NCBI GenBank assembly: GCA_903822825.1
Contig: CAIJQQ010000039.1
Coordinates: forward strand, 25,513 to 89,512
Origin: an uncultured Burkholderiales bacterium
GTDB taxonomy: Bacteria > Pseudomonadota > Gammaproteobacteria > Burkholderiales > Burkholderiaceae_C
Length of the DNA: 64,000 bases
Reading direction: 5' to 3'
Shown here: positions 18,387-27,691 of the stretch, one piece after another
Layout of the letters: every line of letters begins with the position of its first letter
Numbering within the stretch: the first letter of the stretch is position 1
Notes under the pieces: model-generated
Told to the model about the DNA's origin: nothing
Database searches by the model: none
The model's input: the letters and a program-made list of their open reading frames with translations, nothing else
Program-made: the position numbers and the translations under genes

Positions 18387-20537
18387 TCACAAAGGCAGTG
18401 AAGCCTTGATGCCCACCGTGGTGTTGCGTGGCAGGCCGGGTTCAAAGAACTGCGAGCTGGCTTGGTTGACGATGAGCGAGCCCACGTAACGGCGGTCAAG
18501 CAGGTTGTCGACGCCGGCATACACCTCGATCCGACCCGCACCGACTTGGTAGCGCTGGCGGATCTTGGCGTTGACCAAACTGTAGCCCGCTGCGCTGGCT
18601 GCCGGGTCGTTGGCGTCGCTGGCCCAGATGCGTGAGCGAGAAACCCAGTCGAGCGAGGCTTGCATGCCCAAAGGCGCTTTGGCCCCAAAGCCTTGCGCCG
18701 CCCATTGCAACGACGCAAACAGTTGCTGCTCAGGAATGCCTGGCATGGCTTTACCCGCAGGCACGGTTTTGTCGGTGTAGACAGGTTTGGTGGATGGGCC
18801 CGTTTTGGCGGTGGTGGTGAAGTCGCTGGCGTATGTGGCTTCCATCCAGGTGGCAGACAGCTGCGCACGCCACTGCTCGGCCAGCTTGGCGCGCCAGGCC
18901 AGCTCCAGGCCTTGGCGCAGCGTCTGCGCCGCATTGGTGTAAGCGGTCTTGCCTGATTCGGAGAGGGCCGTCACGATCTCACGCTCGGTCTGGATGTGGA
19001 AGACCGCAGCGTCCAGGCGCATGTCGCGCGTGGGTGTCCATTTGACGCCGACTTCTTTGTGCTGGCTTTGCGAGGCGAACAGGTTGGGGTTGAACTGGCC
19101 CACCACCGAGCGGGTGTTGCCCGCGCCGGTCACGGCATAGGCGGCTTCGGCCAAGGTGGGGGTTTCAAAGCCACGGCCCCAGTTGGCGTAGACGTTGAGT
19201 TGTTCGCTGGCGTGCCATGTGGCGCCCAGCACGGGGCTGGTGGCCGCGTAGTTCACCGAACCCGACCCATTGGGGTCGGTGGCGGTCACAGGCATGTCGT
19301 CGCGGCTCTTGAGGTCCACGCTGCTGCGGCGCACACCCGCGGTCAATGTCCAGGGCGAGCCTGCCAAGTTAGGCAGGTGCCAGTTCAGCTGCGCGAACAG
19401 GTCGCGGTTGCTGGCTTCGTTGTATTCGTTGCGGGTGATCGCACCGGTTTTTTCTCCGGCAAGGGTGGCACCGCCTTGGCGCTGCTCGCCCGATTGGTCG
19501 GCGTCCAAGCCCACCACCCAGTCGATCTTGTCGCCGGCATCGGTGCGCGCTTTGCCATTGAGTTGCAGGCCTAGGCCTTTGAACTCGCGGGCCAAGCCCA
19601 CCCAAGTGCCGGCAGTGGCGCTGCTGGCCTGGTATTGCAGGTTGTCGCGTGTGCCTGTGTAGGCGCGCGCTTGCAGGCGCAGGTTGTCGCTGAAGCGGTG
19701 TTCAAGCACCGCGCCCAATTGGTTTTGCGAAACGATTTTGCGCGTGCGGTTTTCCAGCGCAAAGTTGCCAGGCAACTGGGGGTTTCGGGCAAGATCCTCG
19801 GCTTTGAGACCCAAAGGGTCCATGGCATAAGGCATGTCGAATGCGCTGGCGATCAGCTTCAGGCGTGTGCTGTCTTGCAAGTCGGCGGTGAGCACACCAT
19901 TGAATTGTTTGCGCTCTGCACCACTGTTGGTGCGGTATCCGTCGGTGTGGAAGGTGCTGTAGTCGGCCACCAAACCCACGGCGCCTGTGCGGCCACTGGC
20001 TTGCCAGTCGGTGCGGCGCAGGCCGTAGCTGCCCAAGGTGACTTGCCCGTCGACCTGCGGCTGCGCGCCTGCTTCGCGTGTGGTGGTCTGGATGACGCCT
20101 CCGGCCGAGTTGCCATAGAGCTGCGCCAGTGGTCCCGTGAGCACTTCGATGCGCTCGGCAGACGTCAAGCTGACTGTCGAGGCTTGGCCTTGCCCATCAG
20201 GGGTGGTGGCCGGAATGCCGTCGGTGATCAGGCGGATGCCGCGCAGGCCAAAGGGCGCACGGGCACCAAAACCACGAATGGAGATTTGCACGTCCTGGGC
20301 ATAGTTGTTGCGGTTGAGCGCCACCACACCGGGCACCTGGCTCAGCGCCTCGGACAAGTTGACCTGCGGGCCCGCATTGCGGATGGCTTCGCCGTCAATC
20401 ACCGACACCGAAGCGGGGGCATCGAGTTGACGCTGCAACATGCGGCCGCTTTGGACCATGACCTCATCGGTGCTTTGGGCGTGCGCTGTGGCGCTCAACA
20501 AACCCAGCACACCACTCCAATAAATACGGGTTTTCAT
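18387..20537 (-). CDS. TonB-dependent outer-membrane receptor, PqqU (YncD)-like
   Basis: Outer-membrane receptor of 716 residues with a signal peptide (MKTRIYWSGVLGLLSATAHA). The plug domain contains LDAPASVSVIDGEAIRNAGP, NYAQDVQISIRGFGARA and DGIPATTPDGQGQ. The barrel ends NQASSQFFEPGLPRN and then a terminal aromatic-poor strand. The plug sequence closely resembles E. coli YncD, recently identified as the PQQ receptor PqqU (judged from memory, not aligned). It is the last gene of an operon with a PQQ-type dehydrogenase and cytochrome c, which supports PQQ import. A TonB box is not obvious. Confidence 0.88.
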   Translation of the reverse strand: MKTRIYWSGVLGLLSATAHAQSTDEVMVQSGRMLQRQLDAPASVSVIDGEAIRNAGPQVNLSEALSQVPGVVALNRNNYAQDVQISIRGFGARAPFGLRGIRLITDGIPATTPDGQGQASTVSLTSAERIEVLTGPLAQLYGNSAGGVIQTTTREAGAQPQVDGQVTLGSYGLRRTDWQASGRTGAVGLVADYSTFHTDGYRTNSGAERKQFNGVLTADLQDSTRLKLIASAFDMPYAMDPLGLKAEDLARNPQLPGNFALENRTRKIVSQNQLGAVLEHRFSDNLRLQARAYTGTRDNLQYQASSATAGTWVGLAREFKGLGLQLNGKARTDAGDKIDWVVGLDADQSGEQRQGGATLAGEKTGAITRNEYNEASNRDLFAQLNWHLPNLAGSPWTLTAGVRRSSVDLKSRDDMPVTATDPNGSGSVNYAATSPVLGATWHASEQLNVYANWGRGFETPTLAEAAYAVTGAGNTRSVVGQFNPNLFASQSQHKEVGVKWTPTRDMRLDAAVFHIQTEREIVTALSESGKTAYTNAAQTLRQGLELAWRAKLAEQWRAQLSATWMEATYASDFTTTAKTGPSTKPVYTDKTVPAGKAMPGIPEQQLFASLQWAAQGFGAKAPLGMQASLDWVSRSRIWASDANDPAASAAGYSLVNAKIRQRYQVGAGRIEVYAGVDNLLDRRYVGSLIVNQASSQFFEPGLPRNTTVGIKASLPL

Positions 20538-20590
20538 TTTTTAAATCCTGGGCCATGATGGCGTTCGATGCCGCTGCCTGCGGCTTGGGT

Positions 20591-20905
20591 TCAAGGCAAT
20601 TCGACCGAAACCTTGATGGCACTGTACCAAGCGGCCAGTTGCGTGATTTCAGCGTCGGTCAGGGGTTTGGCGATCAAGCCCATGACCTCGTTTTGACGTT
20701 TGCCGCTGCGGTAATTCTTGAGTTGTTCGCTCACATAAAACGCCTGCTGGCCCGCCAGGTTGGGGGCGTTGGGCAGCGTGGCAACCCCGTTAGGGCCATG
20801 GCACAAAGCGCAAGCCACATCGGCTTTGGCGCGACCAGCGCTCACATCGTCGGCATGGCAACTCAAGCTCGCCGCCATCAAACACACCCATAAAATATTT
20901 TTCAT
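20591..20905 (-). CDS. Class I c-type cytochrome
   Basis: Periplasmic monoheme cytochrome c of 104 residues. A signal peptide (MKNILWVCLMAASLSCHA) precedes the heme site CALCH (residues 32-36) and a distal Met candidate in NEVMGLIAKPLTD. The fold resembles cytochrome c553/c4 half-domains: PNLAGQQAFYVSEQLKNYRSG is the signature of that group. It probably accepts electrons from the PQQ dehydrogenase encoded upstream and passes them to a terminal oxidase (inference). Confidence 0.9.
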   Translation of the reverse strand: MKNILWVCLMAASLSCHADDVSAGRAKADVACALCHGPNGVATLPNAPNLAGQQAFYVSEQLKNYRSGKRQNEVMGLIAKPLTDAEITQLAAWYSAIKVSVELP

Positions 20906-20923
20906 ATCTCAAACCTCAATGAA

Positions 20924-20946
20924 CGGGGCCTCGCATGGAGGCCCCG
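20924..20946. other. Intercistronic hairpin between dehydrogenase and cytochrome genes
   Basis: A perfect 9-bp stem CGGGGCCTC / GAGGCCCCG with a 5-nt loop GCATG lies in the 95-nt gap. No T-run follows on the - strand, so it is more likely an mRNA-stabilising or partial-attenuation element than a full terminator. Confidence 0.5.
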
Positions 20947-21000
20947 AAGCTCAAACGATACAGGCTGTCGGCTTGCAGCTTGGGCCTGTACCCATGCCGA

Positions 21001-22278
21001 TCAATTACCGGCGTAGCTGATGCGATAGATGGCGCCAGCGTAGTCGTCAGACACCAGGATGGAGCCGTCAGGCAGGTTGGCCACGTCCACAGGACGCGCC
21101 AAAGCACGGCCCGTGACTTTGTCCAGGAAACCATCGGCAAAAACTTCCGATGCACCTGCTGTGCCATCGGCTTTGATCGGCACGTAGTTGATCAGGTAAC
21201 CGCTGGGTGTCGTGCGGTTCCATGAACCGTGCGAAGCCACGAACAGACCGCCTTGGTACTTCGCAGGGAAGGCCTTGCCGGTGTAGTGTGTCAAGCCCAG
21301 TTGCGCTTGGTGCGCAGGGAACTCGACTTGAGGGTAGATCGCGCCAGCAGGCTCTTTCATGTCCTTGAGGTCAGGTGCTGCAGCAGAGCCGGCGACCTTG
21401 AAGCGGCCGTTGTAATAAGGGAAGCCGAAGTGCTCGCCTGCCTTGGTGAGCTTGTTCAACTCGCCTGGTGGGATGTCGTCACCCAAGCCGTCGACCTGGT
21501 TGTCTGTGGCCCAGATGTCACCCTTGGGTCCGATGGTGATGCCGGCAGGGTTGCGCATGCCCTTGGAGTACACAGTGCGACCGGAACCGTCCAGGCCATT
21601 GAAACGCAGAACGCCACCAATGCCCAGTTGTTCGTACAACTCGACTTTGTCTTTGGGCTGTACGTTATAAGGCTGACCCATGGTCACATAGATCTTGCCA
21701 TCGCTGGCGACCTTGCAAACGCGGCCAGTGTGGTTGAACGATTGCTCCTCTACAGGGATCAATTTGCCCTCGGGAACGATCATGTCGACCGCAACGTCAG
21801 GACCTTCATAGAAGTATTCAGCCGCAGGAAAATGCATGATGCGGTTGGATTCAGCCACCACAAGGAAGCCGTCTTTGGTGAAGCACACACCGTTGGGGTT
21901 GCTGAATTTGATGGAAGGCGCGAATGCCTTGACTTCAGTCGCTGCATCACCGTTGTTGCGGTTGGTCACAGCCCACACAGTGGTTTTGCGTGTGCCGACA
22001 AACAGCATGTTGGTCGAAGGCGCGACGGCCATGTAGCGCGCATCGGGCACCACGGCGTAGAGGTCAATCTTGAAACCGTCAGGGAGTTTGACTTTTTTCA
22101 GGTTGGCACGAATGGCATCCGCGTTTTTGCCTTCTTGTGGCACGACCGGGATATTCATGCTGGTCGCCGTATTGCCCATGCGTTGAAGTGTCGACAAATT
22201 CTTGTCTTGGGCAGAAGCGTTGGTGGCAGCCAAGGCTGCAACAGCCAGGGTCAGCGCGGAGAGTTTGATCAAGTTCAC
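21001..22278 (-). CDS. PQQ-dependent sugar dehydrogenase / sorbosone dehydrogenase family protein
   Basis: Periplasmic beta-propeller protein of 425 residues starting at GTG 22278 with AAGG 6 nt upstream. A signal peptide (LSALTLAVAALAATNASAQD) is clear. Propeller motifs typical of the soluble glucose/sorbosone dehydrogenase family are visible: VCFTKDGFLVVAESNRI, MRNPAGITIGPKGDIWATDN, VASHGSWNR and ALARPVDVANLPDGSILVSD. It probably oxidises a sugar or other polyol using PQQ. The substrate is unknown. It is the first gene of an operon with the cytochrome c and the PqqU-like receptor. No pqqABCDE genes are in the window. Confidence 0.88.
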   Translation of the reverse strand: MNLIKLSALTLAVAALAATNASAQDKNLSTLQRMGNTATSMNIPVVPQEGKNADAIRANLKKVKLPDGFKIDLYAVVPDARYMAVAPSTNMLFVGTRKTTVWAVTNRNNGDAATEVKAFAPSIKFSNPNGVCFTKDGFLVVAESNRIMHFPAAEYFYEGPDVAVDMIVPEGKLIPVEEQSFNHTGRVCKVASDGKIYVTMGQPYNVQPKDKVELYEQLGIGGVLRFNGLDGSGRTVYSKGMRNPAGITIGPKGDIWATDNQVDGLGDDIPPGELNKLTKAGEHFGFPYYNGRFKVAGSAAAPDLKDMKEPAGAIYPQVEFPAHQAQLGLTHYTGKAFPAKYQGGLFVASHGSWNRTTPSGYLINYVPIKADGTAGASEVFADGFLDKVTGRALARPVDVANLPDGSILVSDDYAGAIYRISYAGN

Positions 22279-22575
22279 AAGGCACCTTTAATCAGTAGAA
22301 GGGAACATTCCCTGCACGCATCTTAAGTTTGGGCATGCGCCGTAAAGACCTAGCAGTAACCCTATAGAACGGGGCAAAACAGACACGCATGTGACTACCT
22401 TGGGGGGTAAACTGAAATTAATTCCAAGCCTCTCGGAAATAAATTTGATCAGCAATTTGAGATCTCAATTTCAAACAGAAAATTCCCATAATTTCACGAA
22501 TTAAAACGGCACACTTTCGCCAGCCGTTCACCTCTGAGACGCTTTCTCGAACAAGTCCACCTTCACCACTTCGGC
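22279..22575. other. Divergent intergenic region
   Basis: This 297-nt stretch separates the PQQ-dehydrogenase operon (- strand) from the ATPase gene (+ strand) and must carry both promoters. It is more AT-rich than its surroundings from about 22380 onward. I see no confident -35/-10 pair, RNA gene or ORF. Confidence 0.4.
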
Positions 22576-23184
22576 ATGCTCCAACAAACATTTCACACCC
22601 CGCTGCGCCAGAAGGTGCTCCAGATTCAAAGGCTGACCGGTGGCCCGCACAGCACGCAGCTTTTTACCGATCAAGACGTTCAAATTCCGGCAGGCCTGAC
22701 GGCGGTCACAGGCGACGAAGGCACAGGCAAGACCAGCCTGCTGAGACTGCTCGCAGGCGATTTGCCTTTGCAAACGGGCACACGGCCTGCCGTGGACGCC
22801 CTGTGGCTCAACCTGAGCTTGCCAGGCCACGACGAGGACACCCCTGAGCAAGTCTGGGCAGCCCTTCACAAGCAGTGCCCCCAGTGGAGCGCGGTTCTGC
22901 AAGCCGCTTTGGTGCAGGCCCTGAGCCTGCAAGTGCACCTGGATAAAAAACTGTTCATGCTGTCCACGGGCAGCCGCCGCAAGGTGGGGCTGGTGGCCTT
23001 GCTGTCGTGTGGCGCCACCCTCACCTGCATTGACCAGCCTTACGTGTCGCTGGACCAGGTGTCCATTCAGGTGGTGCGGGACTTCTTGAACGACATGGCA
23101 GATCACCCGACGCGGGCCTGGTTGGTGGCCGACTACGAGGCCGATCCGGATGTGGACTGGCAAAGCGCCATCGCCTTGAGTTGA
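22576..23184 (+). CDS. Orphan ABC-type ATP-binding protein
   Basis: Protein of 202 residues with the layout of an ABC ATPase domain. Walker A is GDEGTGKTSLL, the signature is a degenerate LSTGSRRK in place of LSGGQ, and Walker B is TCIDQPYVSLD with Gln in the position usually held by the catalytic Glu. The N-terminal 35 residues look like the A-loop region. No permease or binding protein adjoins it. CcmA-like small ATPases are the nearest in size. With D-Q replacing D-E, hydrolysis may be weak (inference). Confidence 0.7.
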   Translation: MLQQTFHTPLRQKVLQIQRLTGGPHSTQLFTDQDVQIPAGLTAVTGDEGTGKTSLLRLLAGDLPLQTGTRPAVDALWLNLSLPGHDEDTPEQVWAALHKQCPQWSAVLQAALVQALSLQVHLDKKLFMLSTGSRRKVGLVALLSCGATLTCIDQPYVSLDQVSIQVVRDFLNDMADHPTRAWLVADYEADPDVDWQSAIALS

Positions 23185-23201
23185 AGCCATGCCTCACAAG
23201 A

Positions 23202-23227
23202 AACGCCACCCGAAGGTGGCGTTTTTT
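23202..23227 (+). terminator. Intrinsic terminator of the orphan ATPase gene
   Basis: Stem AACGCCACC / GGTGGCGTT with loop CGAA, followed by a T-rich run (TTTTTT to 23227), begins 18 nt after the ATPase stop. It lies between convergent genes, the ATPase and aspS. Confidence 0.85.
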
Positions 23228-23245
23228 GTTTCAGGGCAAGAGCAA

Positions 23246-25063
23246 TCAGGCCGCCTTGATGCCGTCCGGGTTGCGCAAACGGATGTGCAACTCGCGCAGC
23301 TGCTTGTCGTCCACCACGCTGGGGGCCTGGGTCAGCAGGCACTGGGCGCGTTGTGTTTTGGGGAAGGCGATCACGTCGCGTATGGACTCGGCCTTGGTCA
23401 TCAAGGTCACGATGCGGTCCAGGCCAAAGGCCAGACCACCGTGTGGCGGCGCGCCGTATTGCAGCGCGTCCAGCAAAAAGCCGAACTTGAGTTGGGCATC
23501 TTCAGGGGTGATTTTGAGCGCGTCAAACACCTTTTGCTGAACATCAGCGCGGTGGATACGCACCGAGCCGCCGCCCATTTCCCAACCGTTCAAGACCATG
23601 TCATAGCCTTGCGAGATGCACTTCTCGGGGGCAGTGACCATCCAGTCTTCGTGGCCGGCTTTGGGCGCGGTGAAGGGGTGGTGAACCGCGGTGTATCGCT
23701 GGTTTTCTTCGTCGTATTCAAACATCGGGAAGTCCACCACCCACAGCGGTGCCCAGCGGTCTTCAAACAGGCCGTTGGCTTTGCCGAACACGCTGTGGCC
23801 GATCTTGATGCGCAGTGCGCCGATGGCGTCGTTGACGATTTTTTCTTTGTCAGCACCAAAGAAAATCAGGTCACCGTTTTGGGCACCTGAGCGCTCGAGC
23901 ACGGCATTCAGGGCCGTGTCGTGGATGTTTTTCACGATGGGCGACTGCAGGCCTTCACGGCCTTTGGACAGGTCGTTGACACGGATGTAGGCCAGGCCCT
24001 TGGCGCCGTAGATCTTGACGAACTCGGTGTATGCGTCGATCTCGCCACGGCTGATGCCGCCGCCTTCGACAGAACCACCGGGCACGCGCAAGGCCACCAC
24101 GCGACCGCCCTTCATGTTGGCAGCGCCCGAGAACACTTTGAAGTCCACATCGCCCATGACGTCGGTCACCTCGGTGAACTGCAACTTCACACGCAGGTCG
24201 GGCTTGTCGGAGCCATAGATGTGCATCGCATCTTGGTACGTCATGATCGGGAACTCGCCCAAGTCGACGCCGATGGTCTTGGTGAAGACACGTTTGATCA
24301 TGCCCTGGAACATGTCGCGGATTTCTTCTTCGGTCAGGAACGATGTTTCGATATCGATCTGGGTGAATTCGGGCTGGCGGTCAGCGCGCAAGTCTTCGTC
24401 GCGGAAGCACTTGGTGATTTGGTAGTACCGGTCGTAGCCCGCCACCATCAAGAGCTGCTTGAACAGCTGGGGCGACTGGGGCAGCGCGAAAAAATGGCTA
24501 TCGTGCACACGGCTGGGCACCAGGTAGTCGCGGGCACCTTCGGGCGTGCTCTTGGTGAGCATCGGGGTTTCGATGTCGATGAAGCCGTTTTCGTCGAGGT
24601 ACTTGCGCACTTCCATGGCCACTTTGTAGCGCAGCATCAGGTTGTTTTGCATGTAAGGGCGGCGCAGGTCCAGCACGCGGTGGGTGAGGCGCGTGGTCTC
24701 CGACAGGTTCTCGTCATCGAGCAAAAATGGCGGTGTCACCGAGGGGTTGAGCACCGTCATGGCATGGCACAAGATTTCGATCTTGCCGCTTTGGAGGCCT
24801 TCGTTGGTCGTGCCCTCAGGGCGAGCACGCACCAAGCCTGTGATCTGCACGCAGAACTCATTGCGCAGGTCTTCAGCCACCTCGAAGGTGTCGGCGCGGT
24901 CGGGGTCGCACACCACTTGCACGTAACCTTCGCGGTCGCGCAGGTCCACAAAAATCACTCCGCCGTGGTCACGGCGACGGTTGACCCAACCGCACAGGGT
25001 CACGGTTTGACCCATCTGGGCTTCGGTCACCAGACCGCAATAGTGGGAACGCATGGAGGACAT
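23246..25063 (-). CDS. aspS: Aspartate--tRNA ligase
   Basis: Class IIb aminoacyl-tRNA synthetase of 605 residues. The N-terminal OB-fold anticodon-binding domain begins [20 protein letters not shown]. Class II motif 2 is [20 protein letters not shown] and motif 3 is [15 protein letters not shown] bacterial GAD insertion domain lies between. The length is normal for the bacterial type. The start could be ATG 25063 or 25054. In Betaproteobacteria this enzyme often also charges tRNA-Asn; gatCAB is not visible here. Confidence 0.97.
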   Translation of the reverse strand: MSSMRSHYCGLVTEAQMGQTVTLCGWVNRRRDHGGVIFVDLRDREGYVQVVCDPDRADTFEVAEDLRNEFCVQITGLVRARPEGTTNEGLQSGKIEILCHAMTVLNPSVTPPFLLDDENLSETTRLTHRVLDLRRPYMQNNLMLRYKVAMEVRKYLDENGFIDIETPMLTKSTPEGARDYLVPSRVHDSHFFALPQSPQLFKQLLMVAGYDRYYQITKCFRDEDLRADRQPEFTQIDIETSFLTEEEIRDMFQGMIKRVFTKTIGVDLGEFPIMTYQDAMHIYGSDKPDLRVKLQFTEVTDVMGDVDFKVFSGAANMKGGRVVALRVPGGSVEGGGISRGEIDAYTEFVKIYGAKGLAYIRVNDLSKGREGLQSPIVKNIHDTALNAVLERSGAQNGDLIFFGADKEKIVNDAIGALRIKIGHSVFGKANGLFEDRWAPLWVVDFPMFEYDEENQRYTAVHHPFTAPKAGHEDWMVTAPEKCISQGYDMVLNGWEMGGGSVRIHRADVQQKVFDALKITPEDAQLKFGFLLDALQYGAPPHGGLAFGLDRIVTLMTKAESIRDVIAFPKTQRAQCLLTQAPSVVDDKQLRELHIRLRNPDGIKAA

Positions 25064-25116
25064 GTTTGTCGCTTTCTATATTTCGAGAATGGGCAGCACG
25101 CTGGCGGCCTAGAGGT

Positions 25117-25782
25117 TCACAAATTTGCAGGGGCAGCAGTGGCTGGCAAGGCATCAAGCCCGCCGGGCACCACCACCCCCATCGAGATGATGTATTTCAG
25201 GGCGTCATCGACCGACATGTCGAGTTCGATGACGTCGGCTTGGGGCATCATCAAAAAGAAGCCCGATGTGGGGTTGGGGGTTGTAGGCACATACACACTG
25301 ACCAGGGGTTGCCCCAAGTGCTTGGCCACTTCGCCGCCGGGGGTGCCGGTCAAAAAGGCGATGGTCCAAGAGCCTTGGCGGGGGTATTGCACCAGCAAAG
25401 CTTTGGAAAACGCATTGCCGCTGCCCGAAAACAAGGTGTCTGCCACCTGTTTGACGCTGGTGTAAATCGTGCGCACCACCGGGATGCGGTTCATCAGGTT
25501 GTCCCACTGGCGCAGCAGCCATTGGCCAAAAATATTGGCCACAAAAACGCCTGTGGCAAAAATCACGATCGCCACCAGCATCACGCCCAGACCGGGCACG
25601 CCGCGCAGGAACTCCGCCAGCGTGTGCATGCCGGGAATCAAAGCATCGGCCGCATACAAAATGGCCAAAAAGATGCTGTCCAGCAAGCCCACCAGCCAAG
25701 TCAGGACCCAGACGGTGATGCCCATGGGCAACCACACCAACAGGCCGGTGATGAAGTACTGTTTGAAGCTGCGTTGTTTCAT
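25117..25782 (-). CDS. DUF502 domain-containing membrane protein
   Basis: Integral membrane protein of 221 residues. Two membrane segments are visible: YFITGLLVWLPMGITVWVLT and LGVMLVAIVIFATGVFVANI. A soluble domain with VRTIYTSVKQVADTLF, typical of DUF502, follows. Function is unknown. Plants have related LCV-like proteins. It is located between FmdB and aspS, a conserved arrangement in related genomes, and is probably cotranscribed with both. Confidence 0.9.
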   Translation of the reverse strand: MKQRSFKQYFITGLLVWLPMGITVWVLTWLVGLLDSIFLAILYAADALIPGMHTLAEFLRGVPGLGVMLVAIVIFATGVFVANIFGQWLLRQWDNLMNRIPVVRTIYTSVKQVADTLFSGSGNAFSKALLVQYPRQGSWTIAFLTGTPGGEVAKHLGQPLVSVYVPTTPNPTSGFFLMMPQADVIELDMSVDDALKYIISMGVVVPGGLDALPATAAPANL

Positions 25783-25894
25783 GGGGGCGATCCAGGGTGG
25801 GCCATCAGGCCATCAATGGCAGGCACAAGAGGTGCCGCAGCTCGCCGCAGATGCGGTCGTGGCAGTGGGCGCGGAAGCCGTCGATGCGGAGGCA

Positions 25895-26140
25895 TCAGAG
25901 GCGGGTGGGGCAGAATCGGCGGCCGGGGGCAGACACGGCAGCAGCGCCTGAAGCGCCGCCGCCCTTGAAGTCGGTGGCGTACCAGCCTGAGCCCTTGAGC
26001 TGAAAGCCTGGGGCACTCAGCTGCTTGCTGAACTTGGGGGCACCGCAAGCTGGGCAATCGGTCAGGGAGGCGTCGGAAATTTTTTGCAGAACATCCTTGG
26101 CATGTCCGCAGGACTCACACTTGTAGGCGTAAATGGGCAT
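25895..26140 (-). CDS. FmdB family zinc ribbon protein, C-terminus frameshifted
   Basis: Predicted regulatory or metal-binding protein beginning MPIYAYKCESCGHAKDVLQK, with a CxxC pair at 8/11 and another at 29/32 (CPACG) forming a zinc ribbon. As sequenced it ends after 81 residues with an atypical tail (APGRRFCPTRL). Deleting one base from the five-C tract (coding strand; 25924-25928) restores a frame ending SCGTSCACH at 25813, the cysteine-rich tail expected for this family. It is therefore either a sequencing indel or a real frameshift; an intact gene would span 25813-26140. Confidence 0.8.
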   Translation of the reverse strand: MPIYAYKCESCGHAKDVLQKISDASLTDCPACGAPKFSKQLSAPGFQLKGSGWYATDFKGGGASGAAAVSAPGRRFCPTRL

Positions 26141-26179
26141 GTTGGGGGCTCTTGAAGTGTCGTGGATAGATAACCCTCA

Positions 26180-26205
26180 ATTATAGGCGGGGGCTGCCCC
26201 ATCAA
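26180..26205 (-). promoter_or_regulatory. Candidate promoter of fmdB-DUF502-aspS
   Basis: A consensus -10 TATAAT (26180-26185, coding strand) lies about 40 nt before the FmdB start. A TTGATG (26200-26205) is the only -35 candidate, but its spacing of 14 nt is short. A G/C-rich inverted repeat in the spacer may instead be the end of the symporter transcript. Confidence 0.4.
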
Positions 26206-26223
26206 GCCCCCCGGCTGGCCGCC

Positions 26224-27669
26224 TCAGGCTTCGCCAACCCATTTGTGGTGCGGGGCGTGCTGGTTGAGGATCGCCTGGGGGGCCAAAGAGCCCAACCACA
26301 TGCCCGCCAAACTGGCCAATACGCCCGCCAACTGGGCCGGGAATTGCTCACCGGCAGGGGTGAACATGAACACGAGCCAAGTGAAAAGGCCCAAGACGAT
26401 GGACAACAAGGCGCCTTGGGTGGTGGCGCGTGGCCAGTACAAACCAAATGCCAAGGGCACAAAGGCCCCAACCAGAGTGACTTGGTAAGCGCCAGAGACC
26501 ATTTCGTAGATGGAGCTGCCCTGCATGGCGATGGCATAAGCCAGCACCACAGCGCTGAACACCAGCACCGTGACCCGCATGGCCCTCAGCTCTTGCTTGT
26601 CGGACTGGTGGGGGCGGAACTGACGCCAGATGTTTTCCGTGAAGGTCACGCTGGGGGCCAACAAAGTGGCCGAGGCACAGGATTTGATGGCCGAGAGCAA
26701 GGCCCCAAAGAACAACACCTGCATGATGAAGGGCATCTGTTGCATCACCAGCGTGGGCAAGACTTTTTGTGGGTCTTCCTTGATCAGTTGGGCGGCTTGC
26801 TCGGGCATGATGATCAGGGCACTGACCACCAGGAACATGGGCACAAACGCGAACAGGATGTAGAACACCCCGCCAATGACCGGGCCTCGGGTGGCGGCGT
26901 ATTCGTTGTTGGCCGACATAACGCGTTGGAACACGTCTTGCTGCGGGATCGAGCCCAGCATCATGGTGATGGCCGAAGCGATGAAGAAAACAATGTCGTG
27001 GAAGTTGGGCTCGGGCCAAAACTTGAACATGTCCTGACTCACGGCCAGGGCGATGACCTTGTCTGCCCCACCCGCCTGGTGACCTGCAAACACCGCCAAA
27101 ATGGTCAAGCCCGCAACCAGAATGATCATCTGGATGAAATCGGTGATGGCCACCGACCACATGCCGCCAAACAACGTGTAGGCCAAGATCGACACCACCC
27201 CAATGGCCATGCCCACGGGCATGCTGACCACACCGCCAGACAGCACATTGAACACCAGCCCGAGCGCCGTGACCTGCGCCGAGACCCAGCCCAAATAGCT
27301 GACCATGATGATGAGCGAGCAGATGACCTCGACGCTGCGGCCGTAACGCTCACGAAAATAATCGCTGATGGTCAGCAGGTTCATGCGGTAGAGCCGTGCC
27401 GCAAAGAACAGGCCCACAAGAATCAGGCAGCTGCCCGCACCAAACGGGTCTTCGACCACGCTGCCCAGTCCGTTGTTGACGAACTTGGCTGGAATGCCCA
27501 GCACCGTCTCGGAGCCAAACCAGGTCGCAAAGGTGGTGGTGACGATCATGGTGATCGGCAAGTGCCGTCCGGCGATGGCGAAATCTGCCGTGTTTTTCAC
27601 GCGTTTGGCAGCGACCAGACCGATCGCTATGGTCACCAACAGGTAAGCAATCACGAGAGTGAGCAGCAT
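26224..27669 (-). CDS. Sodium:solute symporter family protein
   Basis: SSS-family secondary transporter of 481 residues from ATG 27669 (MLLTLVIAYLLVTIAIGL). Family signatures include FAIAGRHLPITMIVTTTFAT, WFGSETVLGIPAKF, and SQDMFKFWPEPNFHDIVFFI. About 13 hydrophobic helices can be counted. Pantothenate/proline-type solutes are typical, but the substrate here is unknown. An upstream in-frame extension of 26 residues is Cys-rich and unconserved. The gene follows ubiB by 22 nt. Confidence 0.9.
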   Translation of the reverse strand: MLLTLVIAYLLVTIAIGLVAAKRVKNTADFAIAGRHLPITMIVTTTFATWFGSETVLGIPAKFVNNGLGSVVEDPFGAGSCLILVGLFFAARLYRMNLLTISDYFRERYGRSVEVICSLIIMVSYLGWVSAQVTALGLVFNVLSGGVVSMPVGMAIGVVSILAYTLFGGMWSVAITDFIQMIILVAGLTILAVFAGHQAGGADKVIALAVSQDMFKFWPEPNFHDIVFFIASAITMMLGSIPQQDVFQRVMSANNEYAATRGPVIGGVFYILFAFVPMFLVVSALIIMPEQAAQLIKEDPQKVLPTLVMQQMPFIMQVLFFGALLSAIKSCASATLLAPSVTFTENIWRQFRPHQSDKQELRAMRVTVLVFSAVVLAYAIAMQGSSIYEMVSGAYQVTLVGAFVPLAFGLYWPRATTQGALLSIVLGLFTWLVFMFTPAGEQFPAQLAGVLASLAGMWLGSLAPQAILNQHAPHHKWVGEA

Positions 27670-27691
27670 TCCAATTCTCCAGCTCCAAACA

